Origin: Dehalococcoidia bacterium
GTDB taxonomy: Bacteria > Chloroflexota > Dehalococcoidia > DSTF01 > WHTK01
DNA: 64,000 nt
NCBI GenBank assembly: GCA_009377745.1
Contig: WHTK01000007.1
Location: forward strand, 62,001 to 126,000
Direction of reading: 5' to 3'
In this document: piece by piece, positions 8,900-16,404 of the stretch
How the letters are laid out: every line of letters starts with the position of its first letter
Numbering within the stretch: the stretch's first letter is position 1
Notes under the pieces: generated by a model
What the model was told of the DNA's origin: nothing
Database searches by the model: none
What the model saw: only the letters and a program-made list of their open reading frames with translations
Made by a program: the position numbers and the translations under genes

Positions 8900-9217
8900 C
8901 TAATCGTTGGCGAAGCCCTCAAAGAGACTGCCGAGAAAGCCGTTGCGCCGTCCGCCGCGGGCGCCCTGCGCGCCACCGCCAAAGCCGTTCTGGCCGCCCC
9001 GCCGGTCGTCATCGTCATCATCGTCCCAGCGATCATTGCGGCGTTGGTCATTGTTGTTGTCGTAGTAGCGGTCTTCGAGGCGTGTGAGCTTCTCCAGCTC
9101 GCCCCTGTCCAACCAGATGCCGCCGCAGGCAGGACAGGCGTCCATGACGACGATATCGCCGGCGCTGACTTCGCGTTCGCGCTCACGCAGCGGGTTCTGG
9201 CATTTGGGGCAATTCAT
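8900..9217 (-). CDS. TFIIB-type zinc-ribbon protein
   Basis: A 105-residue protein opening with a zinc ribbon of the zf-TFIIB family: MNCPKC, then DACPACGGIWLDRGELEKL, with Cys at 3, 6, 27 and 30. The rest is an Asn/Asp-rich stretch with a run of about seven Asp and a Gly/Arg-rich C-terminal tail, probably disordered. These proteins are common and uncharacterised; a nucleic-acid or metal-related role is inference. The ATG at 9217 is preceded by AAGGAG ten bases upstream, so I prefer it over an earlier start at 9253. Confidence 0.82.
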   Translation of the reverse strand: MNCPKCQNPLREREREVSAGDIVVMDACPACGGIWLDRGELEKLTRLEDRYYDNNNDQRRNDRWDDDDDDDRRGGQNGFGGGAQGARGGRRNGFLGSLFEGFAND

Positions 9218-9325
9218 GGTCCGTGATCTCCTTCGCATACGGGCTACAGGCATACAGGTAAGCGCGTTGTCCCTCGCTATCAGGATCGCAGGTAGAGATT
9301 GGATGGGGATTGGGAGCCGGCGGGC

Positions 9326-9742
9326 TTATGGAGACTGGCGCGTACGGCGTTGCAGGACGACGACGGGTATGCGCCGCTTTACCTTCTTCTGGTAGCCCGC
9401 GAAGAAGGGATAACGCTCAGCCTGGAGCGCGAAGAGACGGTCGCGCTCCTCCGGCTCCGCAACGCGCGCTTGCGTCTCAAAGCTCTCGCCCCCAACTTCA
9501 ACTCTGACGCTGGGGTTGGCGACGAGGTTCCAGTACCAGTCCGGGTGATTCGCGGCGCCACCCTTTGAGGCAATGACGGCAAAGCGGTCGCCGTCCGCCA
9601 GGTACATGAGCGGCGTGGTGTGAGGCCGTCCGCTCTTGGCCCCGGTCGTTGTCAGCAGCAAGAGCGGCCTGGCACCGTCGCGGCCACCCTTGGCGCGAAA
9701 CTGTTCGATCACGCCGAGGTTGTGTTCGTTCCAGCTAGTCAA
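9326..9742 (-). CDS. F420H2-dependent nitroreductase-family protein (DUF385)
   Basis: A 138-residue deazaflavin-dependent nitroreductase-type protein with a split beta-barrel. Typical landmarks are LLLLTTTGAKSGRPHTTPLMYL, a short loop, then SKGGAANHPDWYWNLVANP and the C-terminal YQKKVKRRIPVVVL. Homologues use F420H2 to reduce nitro or quinone substrates; the substrate here is unknown. The start is TTG at 9742, only 32 bases downstream of tRNA-Val in the same direction. The tRNA promoter may therefore also serve this gene, as no separate terminator is visible between them. Confidence 0.87.
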   Translation of the reverse strand: MTSWNEHNLGVIEQFRAKGGRDGARPLLLLTTTGAKSGRPHTTPLMYLADGDRFAVIASKGGAANHPDWYWNLVANPSVRVEVGGESFETQARVAEPEERDRLFALQAERYPFFAGYQKKVKRRIPVVVLQRRTRQSP

Positions 9743-9773
9743 CTAATGCGTCCGAATCGGGAATCTGACTTCG

Positions 9774-9849
9774 TGGTGGGCGATACTGGACTTGAACCAG
9801 TGACCTCTTCCGTGTGAAGGAAGCGCTCTGCCGGCTGAGCTAATCGCCC
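9774..9849 (-). tRNA. tRNA-Val (CAC)
   Basis: A full cloverleaf on the minus strand. Acceptor GGGCGAT pairs with ATCGCCC, the D-arm is GCTC...GAGC, and the anticodon stem CTTCC/GGAAG encloses loop TTCACAC, giving anticodon CAC (codon GTG). The T-arm is ACTGG-TTCAAGT-CCAGT. The 3' CCA is encoded. Confidence 0.97.
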
Positions 9850-9859
9850 ACGGGGTTTC

Positions 9860-9889
9860 AGTGTAGGTACAGGGTCGAGAGGCGGTCAA
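9860..9889 (-). promoter_or_regulatory. Promoter of tRNA-Val
   Basis: On the minus strand TTGACC (9889-9884) and TACACT (9865-9860) are separated by 18 bases. They place a transcription start a few bases before the tRNA 5' end at 9849. This is a good sigma-70-type match. Confidence 0.6.
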
Positions 9890-9994
9890 GGAATGCGAGC
9901 GTTGAGGAATCTGGCCGTTGTATCCTAGGCCGAGAGTGACGTGACGCGACCGGTCAGGATGGCTATGGTCCGCGATGAGCAATGAGGGAAGGGC

Positions 9995-10873
9995 ATGCAC
10001 GATAGTCCCGAGCACGGTGGCGGTTACGACGGCGTAGAGAACCCGCTGATCCCCATGGATGTGGTCCGCTTCTACGAGCGAGGCGGCGAGGCCACGCACC
10101 TGTTCGAGTCGCCGGCGGGCAAGCTGGAGTACCTGCGGACGCGGGAGATCATCCAGCGCTACCTGAAGGCGCCGCCGGGGACGATCCTCGACGTGGGCGG
10201 CGGCCCCGGCGTCTACGCCTGCTGGCTGGCCTCGCTGGGCTACAAGGTGCATCTCTTCGACCCGCTGGACTACCACGTGCAGCAGGCGCTGGAGGCTTCG
10301 GCGCGGCAGCCGGATCAGCCGCTGGCCAGCGCCATTGTCAGCGACGCGCGTAACCTCAAGGAGGTCCCTGACGGCATCGCCGACGCGGTGCTGCTGCTGG
10401 GGCCGCTGTACCACATCACGGAATACGACGAGCGCGGCTTCGCCTGGCATGAGGCCTATCGGGTGCTGAAGCCGGGCGGCTTCGCCTTCGCAACGTCGAT
10501 CTCGCGCTTCGCCTGGACGCTGTTCGGCATGCGCGAGGGTTACATCGAGGACCCGAAGTATCGGGAGATGATCGCGCGGGACATCTCGGACGGGCAGCAC
10601 CGCAACCCCTACGACGATAAGCCAGAGTACTTCGCGACCTCCTATATGCACCACCCCAGCGACCTGCGCCGCGAGATGGCCGTCGCCGGGTTGCTGCACC
10701 AGGCAACTATCGCCGTGGAGGGTCCGGCCTGGCTGCTGAGCAACCTGGGCGACTACCTGGACGCGCCGGAGAAGACGGAGCTGCTGCTCTCGACGTTGAA
10801 GGCGATCGAGTCTGACCCGGGGTTGCTGGGCGCGACCAGCCACGTGATGTGCGTGGGACAGCGGCCGGCTTAG
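9995..10873 (+). CDS. Class I SAM-dependent methyltransferase
   Basis: A 292-residue methyltransferase with a Rossmann fold. The SAM-binding motif LDVGGGPGVYACWLA lies near residue 65, an acidic end of strand 2 at LFDPLDYH, and motif IV-like ADAVLLLGPLYHI near 130. YRVLKPGGFAFA is near 158. A basic/aromatic C-terminal part may bind the substrate, which is unknown. The ATG at 9995 follows GAGGGAAGGG. It sits alone between two divergent tRNA units. Confidence 0.88.
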   Translation: MHDSPEHGGGYDGVENPLIPMDVVRFYERGGEATHLFESPAGKLEYLRTREIIQRYLKAPPGTILDVGGGPGVYACWLASLGYKVHLFDPLDYHVQQALEASARQPDQPLASAIVSDARNLKEVPDGIADAVLLLGPLYHITEYDERGFAWHEAYRVLKPGGFAFATSISRFAWTLFGMREGYIEDPKYREMIARDISDGQHRNPYDDKPEYFATSYMHHPSDLRREMAVAGLLHQATIAVEGPAWLLSNLGDYLDAPEKTELLLSTLKAIESDPGLLGATSHVMCVGQRPA

Positions 10874-10917
10874 GCGCAGCGCTCACGGCGGAGCGCGTGC
10901 TAAACTAGGCCCTACGC

Positions 10918-11003
<86 letters not shown>

Positions 11004-11008
11004 AACAC

Positions 11009-11084
11009 GCGCTGGTAGCTCAGCGGATAGAGCGCAGCCCTGCGGAGGCTGAGGCCGTGGGTTCGAGTCCCACTCAGCGCGCCA
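11009..11084 (+). tRNA. tRNA-Arg (GCG)
   Basis: Acceptor GCGCTGG/TCAGCGC (with one G-U pair), D-arm GCTC...GAGC, anticodon stem CAGCC/GGCTG and loop CTGCGGA. The anticodon is GCG with G37. The T-arm is GTGGG-TTCGAGT-CCCAC and CCA is encoded. It follows tRNA-Leu by 5 bases, so the two share a transcript. Most bacteria read CGN with an ACG (inosine) tRNA, so GCG is noteworthy. Confidence 0.94.
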
Positions 11085-11094
11085 TCTAATGCGA

Positions 11095-11131
11095 GGAGGC
11101 CGTCCCGAGAGATCGGGGCGGCCTCTCTGTT
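11095..11131 (+). terminator. Rho-independent terminator of the tRNA-Leu/Arg unit
   Basis: An 11-bp stem GAGGCCGTCCC/GGGGCGGCCTC (one G-U) with an 8-base loop, followed by TCTGTTTGT, directly after the tRNA-Arg CCA. Confidence 0.85.
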
Positions 11132-11135
11132 TGTG

Positions 11136-11444
11136 GTCATGGGAGCGGATTTGCTATGCGCGATCTTAGGGCACAGCAAGCGACAGCGCAGTCATTGCGA
11201 GCGGAGCGAAGCCATCTCGGGCACACGGTCGCGTGAATGACAGACGGACGTTTAGTCCGAGGTTGCTTCGGGCTGCCAGCCCTCACAAGACAGGTTGTGA
11301 TTGGGCGAATGGTTGGTCTTCCATCTTCGGGGGTGCCCCGCCAGCCAGATCGCCCACGTCCTTCGGCCCGGCTCAAGCTGCGCATTGCTATCGCGATGGC
11401 TCGCGATGACAAATTGCGAGAGGCGAGGACGGTGTTGCTGACGC
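11136..11444. other. Intergenic region with dispersed repeat fragments
   Basis: No gene is supported. The region carries pieces of the dispersed 'cattgcgagcg' type element (11192-11222 forward; 11392-11422 inverted, GATGGCTCGCGATGACAAA). Between them is a non-coding stretch with short Arg-rich open frames on both strands. Confidence 0.6.
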
Positions 11445-12245
11445 TCAGGGCGCGCCGACGACGAGGACCCAGTACTGGCCGTAGACGTCGCCCGGGTCAT
11501 TGAAGAAGCCGAGGCCGATGTCCTCGGCCTGGGTGCTATAGATGATTGCGGCGTGGGCGGGGCTGGTGCGCCAGGCGTCGATGGCCTCCTCTGCCGTCCT
11601 CTGTCCAGCCGAAAGCGCCTCGCCCTTGAAGTCGCCGCGGTAGCCGGACGCCGTGATCCGGGACTGAGGCGTGGAGCCGTCCGGGCCTACGTGGGAGAAG
11701 GCGTCCTTTTCGGCCAGGAGTTTGGCGTAGGCGTTGGCGATGGCGGTGAGGTTGGGATCGATGCTGAGGGCGCTCAGCCCTTTCGCGGCACGCTGATCGT
11801 TGAGGATCCTTACGGCTTGCTGAGACTCGCTGAGGCCGGGCGTAGGCGTCGGGCTCGGGCCCTGGGTGCCACTGGGCGTGGCGCCGGCCGTAGGAGAAGC
11901 CGAGGGCGTTGTCGTCGCGCCGGGGGTGCCGGTGACGGAGGGGGTCCCTGTGCCGGCGGGCGCGGCGGTTACGGACGGCCGTGGTGTAACGGTGAGTACA
12001 GCGATGGCGGTGTCCTGCGCCTGCAACGGCAGGTTGCCGGAGCGCCCTGTCTCCGCGGTTGCCACGCTGAGCAGGGCGGGTAGACCCGGATCGACGCCCC
12101 CGCCGTTCTCAGCGGTCGCCGTCATTTCGACGGCCGAAATCGGCACGCCGCAGGCAAGGACGCTAAAGGTGAGGAGGATGAAGGCGGCACCGGCAAGGCG
12201 CGGAGCGAATCTCCGGGCAGCCGGGCGCGACCGCTCGAGCAGCAT
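11445..12245 (-). CDS. CAP/SCP-domain lipoprotein
   Basis: A 266-residue exported lipoprotein. The signal peptide ends in the lipobox SVLAC with Cys32. A long Thr/Pro/Ser-rich linker (about 85-135) is likely to span surface layers. The C-terminal CAP (SCP/PR-1-like) domain has QQAVRILNDQRAAKGL, then the conserved FSHVGPDGSTPQSRI, GEALSAG, AIDAWRTSPAHAAII and YGQYWVLVVG. CAP proteins are secreted; bacterial functions are mostly unknown. It is the last gene before the strand-composition switch. Confidence 0.88.
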   Translation of the reverse strand: MLLERSRPAARRFAPRLAGAAFILLTFSVLACGVPISAVEMTATAENGGGVDPGLPALLSVATAETGRSGNLPLQAQDTAIAVLTVTPRPSVTAAPAGTGTPSVTGTPGATTTPSASPTAGATPSGTQGPSPTPTPGLSESQQAVRILNDQRAAKGLSALSIDPNLTAIANAYAKLLAEKDAFSHVGPDGSTPQSRITASGYRGDFKGEALSAGQRTAEEAIDAWRTSPAHAAIIYSTQAEDIGLGFFNDPGDVYGQYWVLVVGAP

Positions 12246-12251
12246 CGAGCA

Positions 12252-12278
12252 ACTTTAGATGCGACATAAATGTAGAGT
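12252..12278. other. Candidate dif-like recombination site
   Basis: A 27-base imperfect dyad, ACTTTAGATGC-GACAT-AAATGTAGAGT. It resembles the layout of Xer recombination sites (two 11-base arms around a short core; Bacillus dif begins ACTTC and ends GTAAACT), though the core is 5 rather than 6 bases. It lies at the point where strand composition reverses. The resemblance is only partial, so the call is tentative. Confidence 0.3.
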
Positions 12279-12305
12279 CAAGCCGAGATAGGCTTGGATA
12301 GTGGG

Positions 12306-12521
12306 TCAGTTTGATGCGGGCGCCAGATGGATACTCACCCTGAGATAGTCGAACGGCTCGTAGAGTTGGTGGGTTTGCATTTCCTCCAGGTGGCCTGGGC
12401 AGAAGTACGGGACAATTACGGAGGTGCCAGGTTTTGCTACCACCTCCCTCCTGAAGTGATACGCCACCGTTGCTTCGTTCGGGCAATCTTTAACCGAGCA
12501 TATCCGGCGTTCGTTCGTCAT
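12306..12521 (-). CDS. Small Cys/His-rich hypothetical protein
   Basis: A 71-residue protein with a possible zinc site: CSVKDCPNEATVAYHF near the N-terminus and YFCPGHLEEMQTH in the middle. That layout resembles a treble-clef or ribbon knuckle. GAGGAT lies about seven bases before the ATG at 12521. I do not recognise a family, and there is no operon partner. Confidence 0.55.
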   Translation of the reverse strand: MTNERRICSVKDCPNEATVAYHFRREVVAKPGTSVIVPYFCPGHLEEMQTHQLYEPFDYLRVSIHLAPASN

Positions 12522-12584
12522 TTGACGATCCTCTTCCTTGCTGTCGTCGCGGTCAAACCCACTACCTAGGCTTGCGGCGATGTA

Positions 12585-12791
12585 TCAGACCTTGAGCGCC
12601 AGCACTTCGCGGCTGAGGATGCCGGAGCGCACGGCAACGCGGATGTCCATGATGCGAATCTTGGTGGCGCGGCCCCCAGACTCGATGACCACCTCGTCAC
12701 CTTTCTCAAAGCGGTAGTCGGTATCAATGCTGAGGAGGAGCTCGGCCTTGCGGGGAGAGAACGGGTCGGACTCAAAGAATTCGGTCTTCAT
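12585..12791 (-). CDS. Small conserved-looking hypothetical protein
   Basis: A 68-residue protein (MKTEFFESDPFSPRKAELLL...) with an alternating hydrophobic pattern that suggests a small beta-barrel: YRFEKGDEVVIES, ATKIRIMDIRVAV, LSREVLALKV. The ATG at 12791 opens the sensible sequence; a longer frame starts at 12863 but adds a non-conserved-looking stretch. No family is recognised. Confidence 0.55.
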   Translation of the reverse strand: MKTEFFESDPFSPRKAELLLSIDTDYRFEKGDEVVIESGGRATKIRIMDIRVAVRSGILSREVLALKV

Positions 12792-13097
12792 GGCAGAGAG
12801 CATAGGACATAAGGCGTAGGAGATAGAACCGGTGGGTGGGAGGCGACAGGTTACATCAGACAAGGTGGTTAGCGGTACCTTGCCCTGAAGAGGCCGGCGG
12901 CGAGAGTCGTGATAATGGGCTCCGTACCCTTTGTCATGCTGAGCGCACTTCAGGTGCGGCGAAGAATTTAAAACCGTGGCCGGGCCCGAATCGATGTAGC
13001 AGAGTCTAAGGCGTAGAAGTAGTATTCTTTCTCCGCTCAGTATCGGGAAGTCCTTAATCGAGATTCAGCCCGCCTTGCGGGTTTGGGAGGAGTAAAC
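12792..13097. other. Leader/intergenic region before mdh
   Basis: About 300 bases without a gene. At 12930-12972 there is a dispersed element of the 'gtcatgctgagcg...gcgaag' type. Just before the mdh ribosome-binding site lies a small hairpin CCCGC-CTT-GCGGG followed by TTT (13070-13084), which could be a weak terminator or a leader hairpin. Strand composition switches from G-rich to C-rich across this gap. Confidence 0.5.
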
Positions 13098-14036
13098 ATG
13101 AGCGCACGCAAGAAAGTAACCATCGTCGGTGGTGGCCAGACCGGCGGCATGATGGCCTACCGCCTGGCTGAGAAGAACATCTGCGATATCGTCATCAAGG
13201 ACGTCGCAGAGTTCGCCCAGCACCACGGCAAAGCCCTCGACATCACCCAGGGCGCCTCCTTCGCCGGCTTCGAGGGTTCCCTCACCGCCGCCGACGACTG
13301 GGAGCCCACAGCCAACTCCGACGTTGTTGTCATAACGTCCGGCGCGCCCCGCAAGCCCGGCATGTCCCGCGAAGACCTGCTAAAGGGCAACGCGGAGGTC
13401 GTCGGTGAGTACGCCGCCGCCAACGCCGCCAGGCACAGCCCCAACGCCGTGATCATCGTCTTCGCCAACCCCATGGACGTCATGTGCCACGTCGCCATGA
13501 AGGCGTCCGGCTTCCCCCGCGAGCGCGTCATCGGCCAGGGCGGCATGCTGGACAGCGAGCGCTTCCGCACCTTCCTCGCCATGGAGCTCGGCATCTCCCA
13601 GCGTGATGTCCACGCCTTCGTCCTTGGCGGCCACACGGACACGACCATGGTCCCGGTCACCAGCCTCGCCCACGCCGGCGGTATCCCAATCGCCAACCTG
13701 ATCCCGGCCGGCCGCCTGGACGCCATCGTCAAGCGCACCATGACCGGCGGCGCTGAGCTGGTGGAGCTCTACAAGACCGGCTCCGCCTTCTTCGCCCCCG
13801 CTGTCGCCACCATCGCCATGGTTGAAGCCATCCTCGAGGACGAGAAGCGCCTCATGCCCTGTGCCGTCCAGCTCAACGGCGAGTACGGCATCAAGGGCAC
13901 CTTCTGCGGCACCATCGTCAAGCTGGGCTCGGGCGGCGCCGAGCAGGTCTACGAAGTCCCCGTCTCCGCCGAGGAGAAGGCAAAGATCGTCGCGGCCGCC
14001 AAGGGCACCGAGGAGCTCGTCAAGATCGTCTCCTAG
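13098..14036 (+). CDS. mdh: Malate dehydrogenase (LDH/MDH superfamily)
   Basis: A 312-residue NAD-dependent malate dehydrogenase that interconverts malate and oxaloacetate in the TCA cycle. The Rossmann dinucleotide motif VGGGQTGGMMAYRLA is near residue 10, and the mobile loop GAPRKPGMSREDLL near 80 supplies the substrate-binding Arg residues. GQGGMLDSERFRTFLA is near 150, and the catalytic His is in GGHTDTTMVP near 177. The ATG at 13098 follows GGGAGGAG. A strong terminator follows. It sits 2.4 kb before the fumarase genes with a regulator between, forming a loose TCA block. Confidence 0.95.
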   Translation: MSARKKVTIVGGGQTGGMMAYRLAEKNICDIVIKDVAEFAQHHGKALDITQGASFAGFEGSLTAADDWEPTANSDVVVITSGAPRKPGMSREDLLKGNAEVVGEYAAANAARHSPNAVIIVFANPMDVMCHVAMKASGFPRERVIGQGGMLDSERFRTFLAMELGISQRDVHAFVLGGHTDTTMVPVTSLAHAGGIPIANLIPAGRLDAIVKRTMTGGAELVELYKTGSAFFAPAVATIAMVEAILEDEKRLMPCAVQLNGEYGIKGTFCGTIVKLGSGGAEQVYEVPVSAEEKAKIVAAAKGTEELVKIVS

Positions 14037-14057
14037 CTTAGTTAACCATCGCGAGGT

Positions 14058-14088
14058 AAAGAGGGCGTCCCACAGGGACGCCCTCTTC
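14058..14088 (+). terminator. Rho-independent terminator after mdh
   Basis: A 12-bp perfect stem AAGAGGGCGTCC/GGACGCCCTCTT with loop CACAG, 22 bases after the mdh stop. Only a short pyrimidine tail follows. Confidence 0.8.
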
Positions 14089-14096
14089 CGTGAAGT

Positions 14097-14140
14097 CCCT
14101 CTCCCTCGGAGGGAGAGGGTAGGGTGAGGGTGATCGTCCG
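14097..14140. repeat. Dispersed 'ctccctcggaggga' palindrome
   Basis: CTCCCTCGGAGGGAG followed by AGGGTAGGGTGAGGG. Close copies lie at 26630-26680 and 29325-29363. Confidence 0.75.
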
Positions 14141-14232
14141 AACCCAAGATCAACCCTCGGAGTGGAACTGATGCCGCGGGGTTCAGCCCGCGGTATGGCC
14201 CCCCGCAGCAGACGCCTCCTCTCTCCTCGACC

Positions 14233-14484
14233 CTAAGACCCCTCCACCACCTCGTGGATCTCGTCCGCGACCAGCCCGTGCCCCTCGCGGTGCACCCGCG
14301 CCGCCGCTTCCTTGTCCGGCGCCTCCACCAGGCAGAAGATCCGGCCCGTCGTCTCCTCCAGCCAGTAGCGCTGGTACTTGACGCCGTACTTGCCCTGAAT
14401 CTCCAGGTCCTTGAAGTGCGCCGCCGCAACGGTCTTCGCGTTCGCGCCCTCCACCTGACGGTGCACGTCCATAAATAGTGGCAT
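14233..14484 (-). CDS. DUF4242 / SCO4226-type small protein
   Basis: An 83-residue ferredoxin-like-fold protein. It has MPLFMDVHRQVEGANAK at the start, AHFKDLEIQGKYGVKYQRYW, and the typical IFCLVEAPDKEAAARVHREG followed by LVADEIHEV. These match the DUF4242 family, whose Streptomyces member SCO4226 binds nickel; function is otherwise unknown. The ATG at 14484 follows GGAGG. The much longer open frame upstream is not coding. Confidence 0.82.
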   Translation of the reverse strand: MPLFMDVHRQVEGANAKTVAAAHFKDLEIQGKYGVKYQRYWLEETTGRIFCLVEAPDKEAAARVHREGHGLVADEIHEVVEGS

Positions 14485-14627
14485 CGCAAACCTCCGCAAT
14501 CGAATTGACGGTTTCCCGCCTGCCGCCATTCTCGCAACATGCGCCGCCCCTGCCATCGGACGTTCGTCCCATTCAGCCAGATGAAAGATCGCGATTGATT
14601 TGCTTAGGGAGCTCGAGGATTTTACTC

Positions 14628-14686
14628 TGCCCGCTTGCCCGCTTGCCCGCTTGCCCGCTTGCCCGCTTGCCCGCTTGCCCGTGGGG
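14628..14686. repeat. Octamer tandem repeat (TGCCCGCT)n
   Basis: Six perfect tandem copies of TGCCCGCT followed by TGCCCGTGGGG, just downstream of the regulator stop at 14703. It is related to the repeats at 1543 (inside uvrC) and 17270. Confidence 0.95.
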
Positions 14687-14702
14687 CGGGGGCGGGAGGT
14701 GG

Positions 14703-16301
14703 CTACGGCAGCAGGTCGTGCTCCATCGCGAACAGCGTCGCCGCCACCCGCGTCTTCGTCTCCGTCTTGCCGTAGATATGCTCCAGGTGGTGCCGCACCG
14801 TGTTCTCCGTAATCGAGAGCCGCTGGCCGATCTGCCGCCGCGTCAGCCCCTGCGATGCCAGCCGCAGCACCTCCACCTCGCGAGTCGTCAAGCCTGCCGG
14901 TAGCTCCGCCGGCGTCCGTGCCGGTGCGGCGCCGGCCCCCAGGCATCGCCTCACCGCCGCGACTACTTCCTCGTCCAGGCGCGTCCCTGCCTCGGCGGCC
15001 AGCACGTCCACCGCTGCCGTCAGCTCCATCGCCGGTTGTCCCGGCGCGTCGTGCGTCAGCTCGTCCACCCTGTCCGCCACGGCGATTATCCGCGCCCCTA
15101 AGGGTATGTCGCGACCTTTCAGGCCCCGGAAGTAGCCGCTGCCATCGACGTGCTCCTCATGCGCCCCCACCAGCGCCGCCCACGGCGCAACGATTGGCAC
15201 CGCCGCGAGTAGACGCTCGGCGTGGTAGGGGTGCAGGCGCATCTGCTCCTGCTCGGTACGGCTTAGCTGGTCCGGCGGTCTATTCAAAGTGTAGGAAGGC
15301 ACGCCCACCAGCCCCAGGTCATGGGAGAGCGCCGCCCGTCGCGTCAAGGCAATCTCCGCTGCCGTCGCCCCCAGCAGCGTGGCGATCTGCTCCGATATCC
15401 GCGCCACCCGCCGCGAGTGGGCCGCGACGTAGGGTGACTTCAGGTCGATGTAGTCCGCCATCGCCAGCGATAGGTCGTCCAGCTTGGATTCGGAGACCCA
15501 CGTCAGGTCCGACTCCGGCTCCAGGGCCAGCACGTCGGCCCAGATCGCGTTGCTCTCGACGCCGGCCCAGAAATCGTCCTCCCCGGCAATTTCGCTGAAG
15601 GCTTCGGCGACCGCCGGGTCCAGAAAACGCCCGCTCTGCGAACGCGTGAACTCGGCGACGCCATCCTTGCCATACCTGCGATAGATCGGCACGGCGATGA
15701 ACGAGACCTGGACTACCCGCGCCGAGATGGGCAGCTCCTCGCCGCGCCGTCCGCTGGGGAAGCCCTTGCCGTCCCACTGCTCCCAGAGGTTGAGCACCGC
15801 GTCCTGGATATCGGGCGGCATCCCCAGCCGGGTCGCCACCCGCACCGCGACCTCGCAGGAGGTGGCGAAGCCATCGGCCATCACCTTGGGCGTCCGCATG
15901 AACACATTGGCGTAGTGGCCCAGCCGGGCCTTCAGTGGCTGCTCCGCCGCCACGTTGTTGCGCACCCAGGCGATATAAGCCAGCGCTGACGCGCCTTCGC
16001 CGTAGACCAGCACATCCTTGCGAGCCTGGATTTCGTCCATTGCCCAGAAGGAGGCCAGCTGGCTGGTGTAGCAGGTGCAGCCCGCGTCCTTGAGCAGCGC
16101 CGTATAGAAGACGGTGCGCTGTTCCGCCTCCGGCAGCTTCATCGCCTCCGCCAGCCGCATCGCGACGTAGCAGGAACGGATGCTGTCCTCCAGCTGATAA
16201 CCGAAGGCGAGGTCGCTGGCTATCGAGAAGGCGCCCATCAGTTCCGCCATGCGCACCGCGCCGGGCCGGGGAGGGGCATCGAGGACGCTGGCTGGCTGCA
16301 T
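14703..16301 (-). CDS. HD-domain regulator with C-terminal LuxR-type HTH
   Basis: A 532-residue protein joining two HD-type regions to a DNA-binding domain. The N-terminal region (YTALLKDAGCTC near 75) has KDAG where HDxG is expected and looks degenerate. The second region has RAALSHDLGLVGVPS near 325 and HEEHVDGSGYFRGLKG near 380, an HD-GYP-like layout with GYF in place of GYP, so cyclic-di-GMP phosphodiesterase activity is uncertain. The last ~60 residues (LTTREVEVLRLASQGLTRRQ ... ENTVRHHLEHIYGK) are a clear LuxR/GerE helix-turn-helix. The ATG at 16301 has GAGGAAG upstream. It is divergent from fumarase alpha, about 100 bases away, and might regulate it. Confidence 0.88.
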   Translation of the reverse strand: MQPASVLDAPPRPGAVRMAELMGAFSIASDLAFGYQLEDSIRSCYVAMRLAEAMKLPEAEQRTVFYTALLKDAGCTCYTSQLASFWAMDEIQARKDVLVYGEGASALAYIAWVRNNVAAEQPLKARLGHYANVFMRTPKVMADGFATSCEVAVRVATRLGMPPDIQDAVLNLWEQWDGKGFPSGRRGEELPISARVVQVSFIAVPIYRRYGKDGVAEFTRSQSGRFLDPAVAEAFSEIAGEDDFWAGVESNAIWADVLALEPESDLTWVSESKLDDLSLAMADYIDLKSPYVAAHSRRVARISEQIATLLGATAAEIALTRRAALSHDLGLVGVPSYTLNRPPDQLSRTEQEQMRLHPYHAERLLAAVPIVAPWAALVGAHEEHVDGSGYFRGLKGRDIPLGARIIAVADRVDELTHDAPGQPAMELTAAVDVLAAEAGTRLDEEVVAAVRRCLGAGAAPARTPAELPAGLTTREVEVLRLASQGLTRRQIGQRLSITENTVRHHLEHIYGKTETKTRVAATLFAMEHDLLP

Positions 16302-16404
16302 CGGCTTCCTCAGAATTATACCTTTGCTCCAACCACCCTGATCAGGGAAGATAGTTGCCGGAATCCCCAAGGCAAAGCGCCCGCGGATCGAATCAGGAGG
16401 GGCA

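Noticed and set aside
9743-10843. 366-codon minus-strand frame over tRNA-Val and the methyltransferase
   Set aside because: It runs through a tRNA gene and is antisense to a clear methyltransferase.
13380-14540. 386-codon minus-strand frame over mdh
   Set aside because: It crosses the mdh gene, its terminator and a repeat; no domain is visible.
14628-14686. Short regularly repeated units suggesting a CRISPR
   Set aside because: The unit is an 8-base tandem with no spacers and no cas genes nearby; it is a simple-sequence repeat.
16301-16330. TATAAT just upstream of the HD/LuxR gene as a promoter
   Set aside because: It is too close to the ribosome-binding site, and no -35 element lies at a suitable distance.
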